Below the pieces are notes generated by a model, which was given only the letters and a program-made list of their open reading frames with translations, did not search any database and was not told the origin of the DNA. The translations under genes and the position numbers were made by a program. This document shows, piece by piece, positions 5,501 to 6,942 of a stretch of 6,942 bases of DNA (positions within the stretch are counted from its first letter, which is position 1; every line of letters begins with the position of its first letter). Origin of the DNA: Robiginitomaculum sp. (lineage in GTDB: Bacteria; Pseudomonadota; Alphaproteobacteria; Caulobacterales; Maricaulaceae); the NCBI GenBank assembly GCA_002733485.1, contig NVVU01000033.1, positions 21,814 to 28,755 on the forward strand, read 5' to 3'.

Positions 5501-6942
5501 CGGCGGTTTTGCAGCGCCTGGTCCAGTAAACTGTCCGCGAGGTGCATCAGATGCGGACCATCGGTCCACAGAAGCGCACAGCGGATTTTCCGCCTTAGCC
5601 ACAAGGTGCGCAGCAAGGCCCGGTAGGCGGCCATTTGACGCAAATACGCCTCCGGAACATCCTCAACATGGCGCGGTGCCGGGCGATTGGTTTTATAATC
5701 CACTACCATCACATCCGTGTCGGTGACCACCAGACGGTCCATCTGCCCGGCAATGACCAAGGCTTCTCCCTGCGCCTCCATTTGCCCGGATATGGGCAGC
5801 TCGGCCCGACTGTCCGGGCCAAACAGCGCTGCAAATTCGGGGGTTTGCAAAACCCCGAATACCGCGGTGATAATGTCCTGGCGCTGTTCCTCATTCAGGT
5901 CCAGCTGGGCGTGCAGAAAATTACTGGCAGCGTCATGACGTGCATCCGAAGCAATTTCCGGCAGAGCCTGTAACAAGGTGTGGATCAGCAGGCCGCGCTG
6001 ATACCGCTTTGCGCCGCCGATGGCCAATGGTGAGAGCACCGCGCCGCGATCATCCTCGTCCTGTAACCAGCGCGAGGGGGCAGTGCGGCGCGGCGCGGCG
6101 GCGTCTGCCGGTAATGGGCATCGTGCCCAGTCAGGAAGACTGGTCTGCGCTTCTTGGGCAATATCCGGCATATTCTTGGCCGTTTTAGGCACAACACCGT
6201 AGCGTTTGGCCGCCAAGCCGCCCACGGCTTCAAAATCTTCGACCTGTCCCTGATCGCCAAGGCGCGCAAAGGCGTTTTCGCAATGGGCGTACCAGCCTTG
6301 CTCGTGCATCACCCCTTCGCCGCGACCTTGTCTGGCCCCGCAAATAATCAGGCGATCCTGCGCCCGGGTCATGGCCACATACAACAGGCGCTTGCTTTCA
6401 TCGGCATCCATTTGCACGGTGCGTTCGCGGATAGCCTGACAAATTCCGGGATCATTCTTTTTTTGTGGCGACCAGTAAAGCGCCCCATCCGGCCCGAACA
6501 TCAGGCCGCTGTCCCGGTGCCGCCCCGGCCCCCTGGCGGTATCGGGCAGGATCACCAACGGCGCTTCCAGTCCCTTGGCCGCATGTACCGTCATCACCCG
6601 CACCGCATTGCCGGCGCCTTCCATTTCGCGTTTAATCTGGGTTTCATCGCCAATATTTTGCGCCACAAATCGCGCCAGTGACGGGGTTTGTTCGCCCTGA
6701 TGAGCCTGTGCCTTGCTGAGAAACTCGCGCACCGGGTCTTCGGCCTCTGGGCCAAGGCGCGCATAGAGCCGCCGGGCATAGCTTTCGCCGCTCTGGCTGG
6801 CCCGATAAAGCAAGGTGGCAAAAAACGCAAAAGGTGGCACTTTGCCCGCCAATTGGCGTAAATCCGTGACCAGGGCTTTGGCTTCGGCAAAGCGCGTATC
6901 CTCACTGCGTTGCAAAGCCTCGCTCAGGCTTTGACCGCGCGG
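5491..6942 (-). CDS. addA: Double-strand break repair helicase-nuclease AddA, C-terminal part (partial)
   Basis: AddA with AddB unwinds and resects double-strand breaks for RecA-dependent repair. Only the last 483 codons are present: the frame stays open to the right edge, and the possible start at 6915 is a TTG within coding sequence, not the true start. Numbering from the window edge, the UvrD-type helicase C-terminal motifs come first: VMTVHAAKGLEAPLVILPD (116-134) and LLYVAMTRAQDRLIICG (186-202). A low-conservation linker rich in Ala, Pro and Arg follows near 280. The RecB-type nuclease domain then has RGLLIHTLLQ (316-325), GQMDRL (399-404), DYKT (415-418) and QMAAYRALL (436-444). The catalytic Asp402, Asp415 and Lys417 and the Gln/Tyr motif are present, so the nuclease should be active. 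As I remember, alphaproteobacterial AddA is over 1100 residues, so more than half is missing. addB would be expected upstream. Confidence 0.93.
   Translation of the reverse strand, partial: PRGQSLSEALQRSEDTRFAEAKALVTDLRQLAGKVPPFAFFATLLYRASQSGESYARRLYARLGPEAEDPVREFLSKAQAHQGEQTPSLARFVAQNIGDETQIKREMEGAGNAVRVMTVHAAKGLEAPLVILPDTARGPGRHRDSGLMFGPDGALYWSPQKKNDPGICQAIRERTVQMDADESKRLLYVAMTRAQDRLIICGARQGRGEGVMHEQGWYAHCENAFARLGDQGQVEDFEAVGGLAAKRYGVVPKTAKNMPDIAQEAQTSLPDWARCPLPADAAAPRRTAPSRWLQDEDDRGAVLSPLAIGGAKRYQRGLLIHTLLQALPEIASDARHDAASNFLHAQLDLNEEQRQDIITAVFGVLQTPEFAALFGPDSRAELPISGQMEAQGEALVIAGQMDRLVVTDTDVMVVDYKTNRPAPRHVEDVPEAYLRQMAAYRALLRTLWLRRKIRCALLWTDGPHLMHLADSLLDQALQNRRTP

Noticed and set aside
6081..6105. 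GC-only low-complexity patch with repeated GGCGC in addA
   Set aside because: It encodes an Ala/Pro/Arg-rich linker between the helicase and nuclease parts; the repeat is explained by codon bias and composition.
6913..6915. TTG at the right end as the start of the minus-strand gene
   Set aside because: The frame continues open to the window edge, and the protein begins in the middle of a UvrD-type helicase, so this codon is an internal leucine of a longer addA.

Overview
The window is chromosomal housekeeping DNA from an alphaproteobacterium. Three things point there: the gene order ihfB, trpF-trpB-trpA, accD, folC facing trxA and addA, which is a familiar alphaproteobacterial arrangement; the AddA (rather than RecBCD) type helicase-nuclease; and the AccD subtype, which lacks the zinc-ribbon cysteines. 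The AccD and TrpB sequences remind me of the Caulobacterales/Hyphomonadaceae-like part of the class, but that finer placement is an impression from memory.

Layout. Bases 1-135 are the 3' end of ihfB, closed by a strong intrinsic terminator (about 175-207). A tight plus-strand block then runs from 254 to 5091: trpF, trpB, trpA, accD, folC. Each junction from trpF to folC is a stop/start overlap (TTGA, ATGA, ATGA, TTGA), so the five genes very probably form one translationally coupled operon. On the minus strand, addA enters from the right edge (its N-terminal part lies outside), ends at 5491, and is followed by trxA at 5417-5088. folC and trxA converge so tightly that the palindrome TTAA at 5088-5091 supplies both stop codons. 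The apparent trxA terminator lies inside the folC coding sequence.

Function. TrpF, TrpB and TrpA carry out the last steps of tryptophan synthesis, from phosphoribosylanthranilate onward (the indole-glycerol-phosphate synthase step is encoded elsewhere). AccD is the beta subunit of the acetyl-CoA carboxylase carboxyltransferase. FolC makes dihydrofolate and folylpolyglutamates. Thioredoxin is the general dithiol reductant. AddA, with an AddB partner not in the window, processes double-strand breaks.

I found no mobile element, CRISPR array, tRNA or rRNA, and no evidence of a new multi-gene system. The points worth a second look are small: the zinc-ribbon-less AccD, the terminator embedded in folC, mutually exclusive hairpins in the addA-trxA spacer, a cysteine in place of the PLP-contacting serine of TrpB, and TTG starts built into stop/start overlaps. 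No stretch longer than 300 bases lacks a gene.
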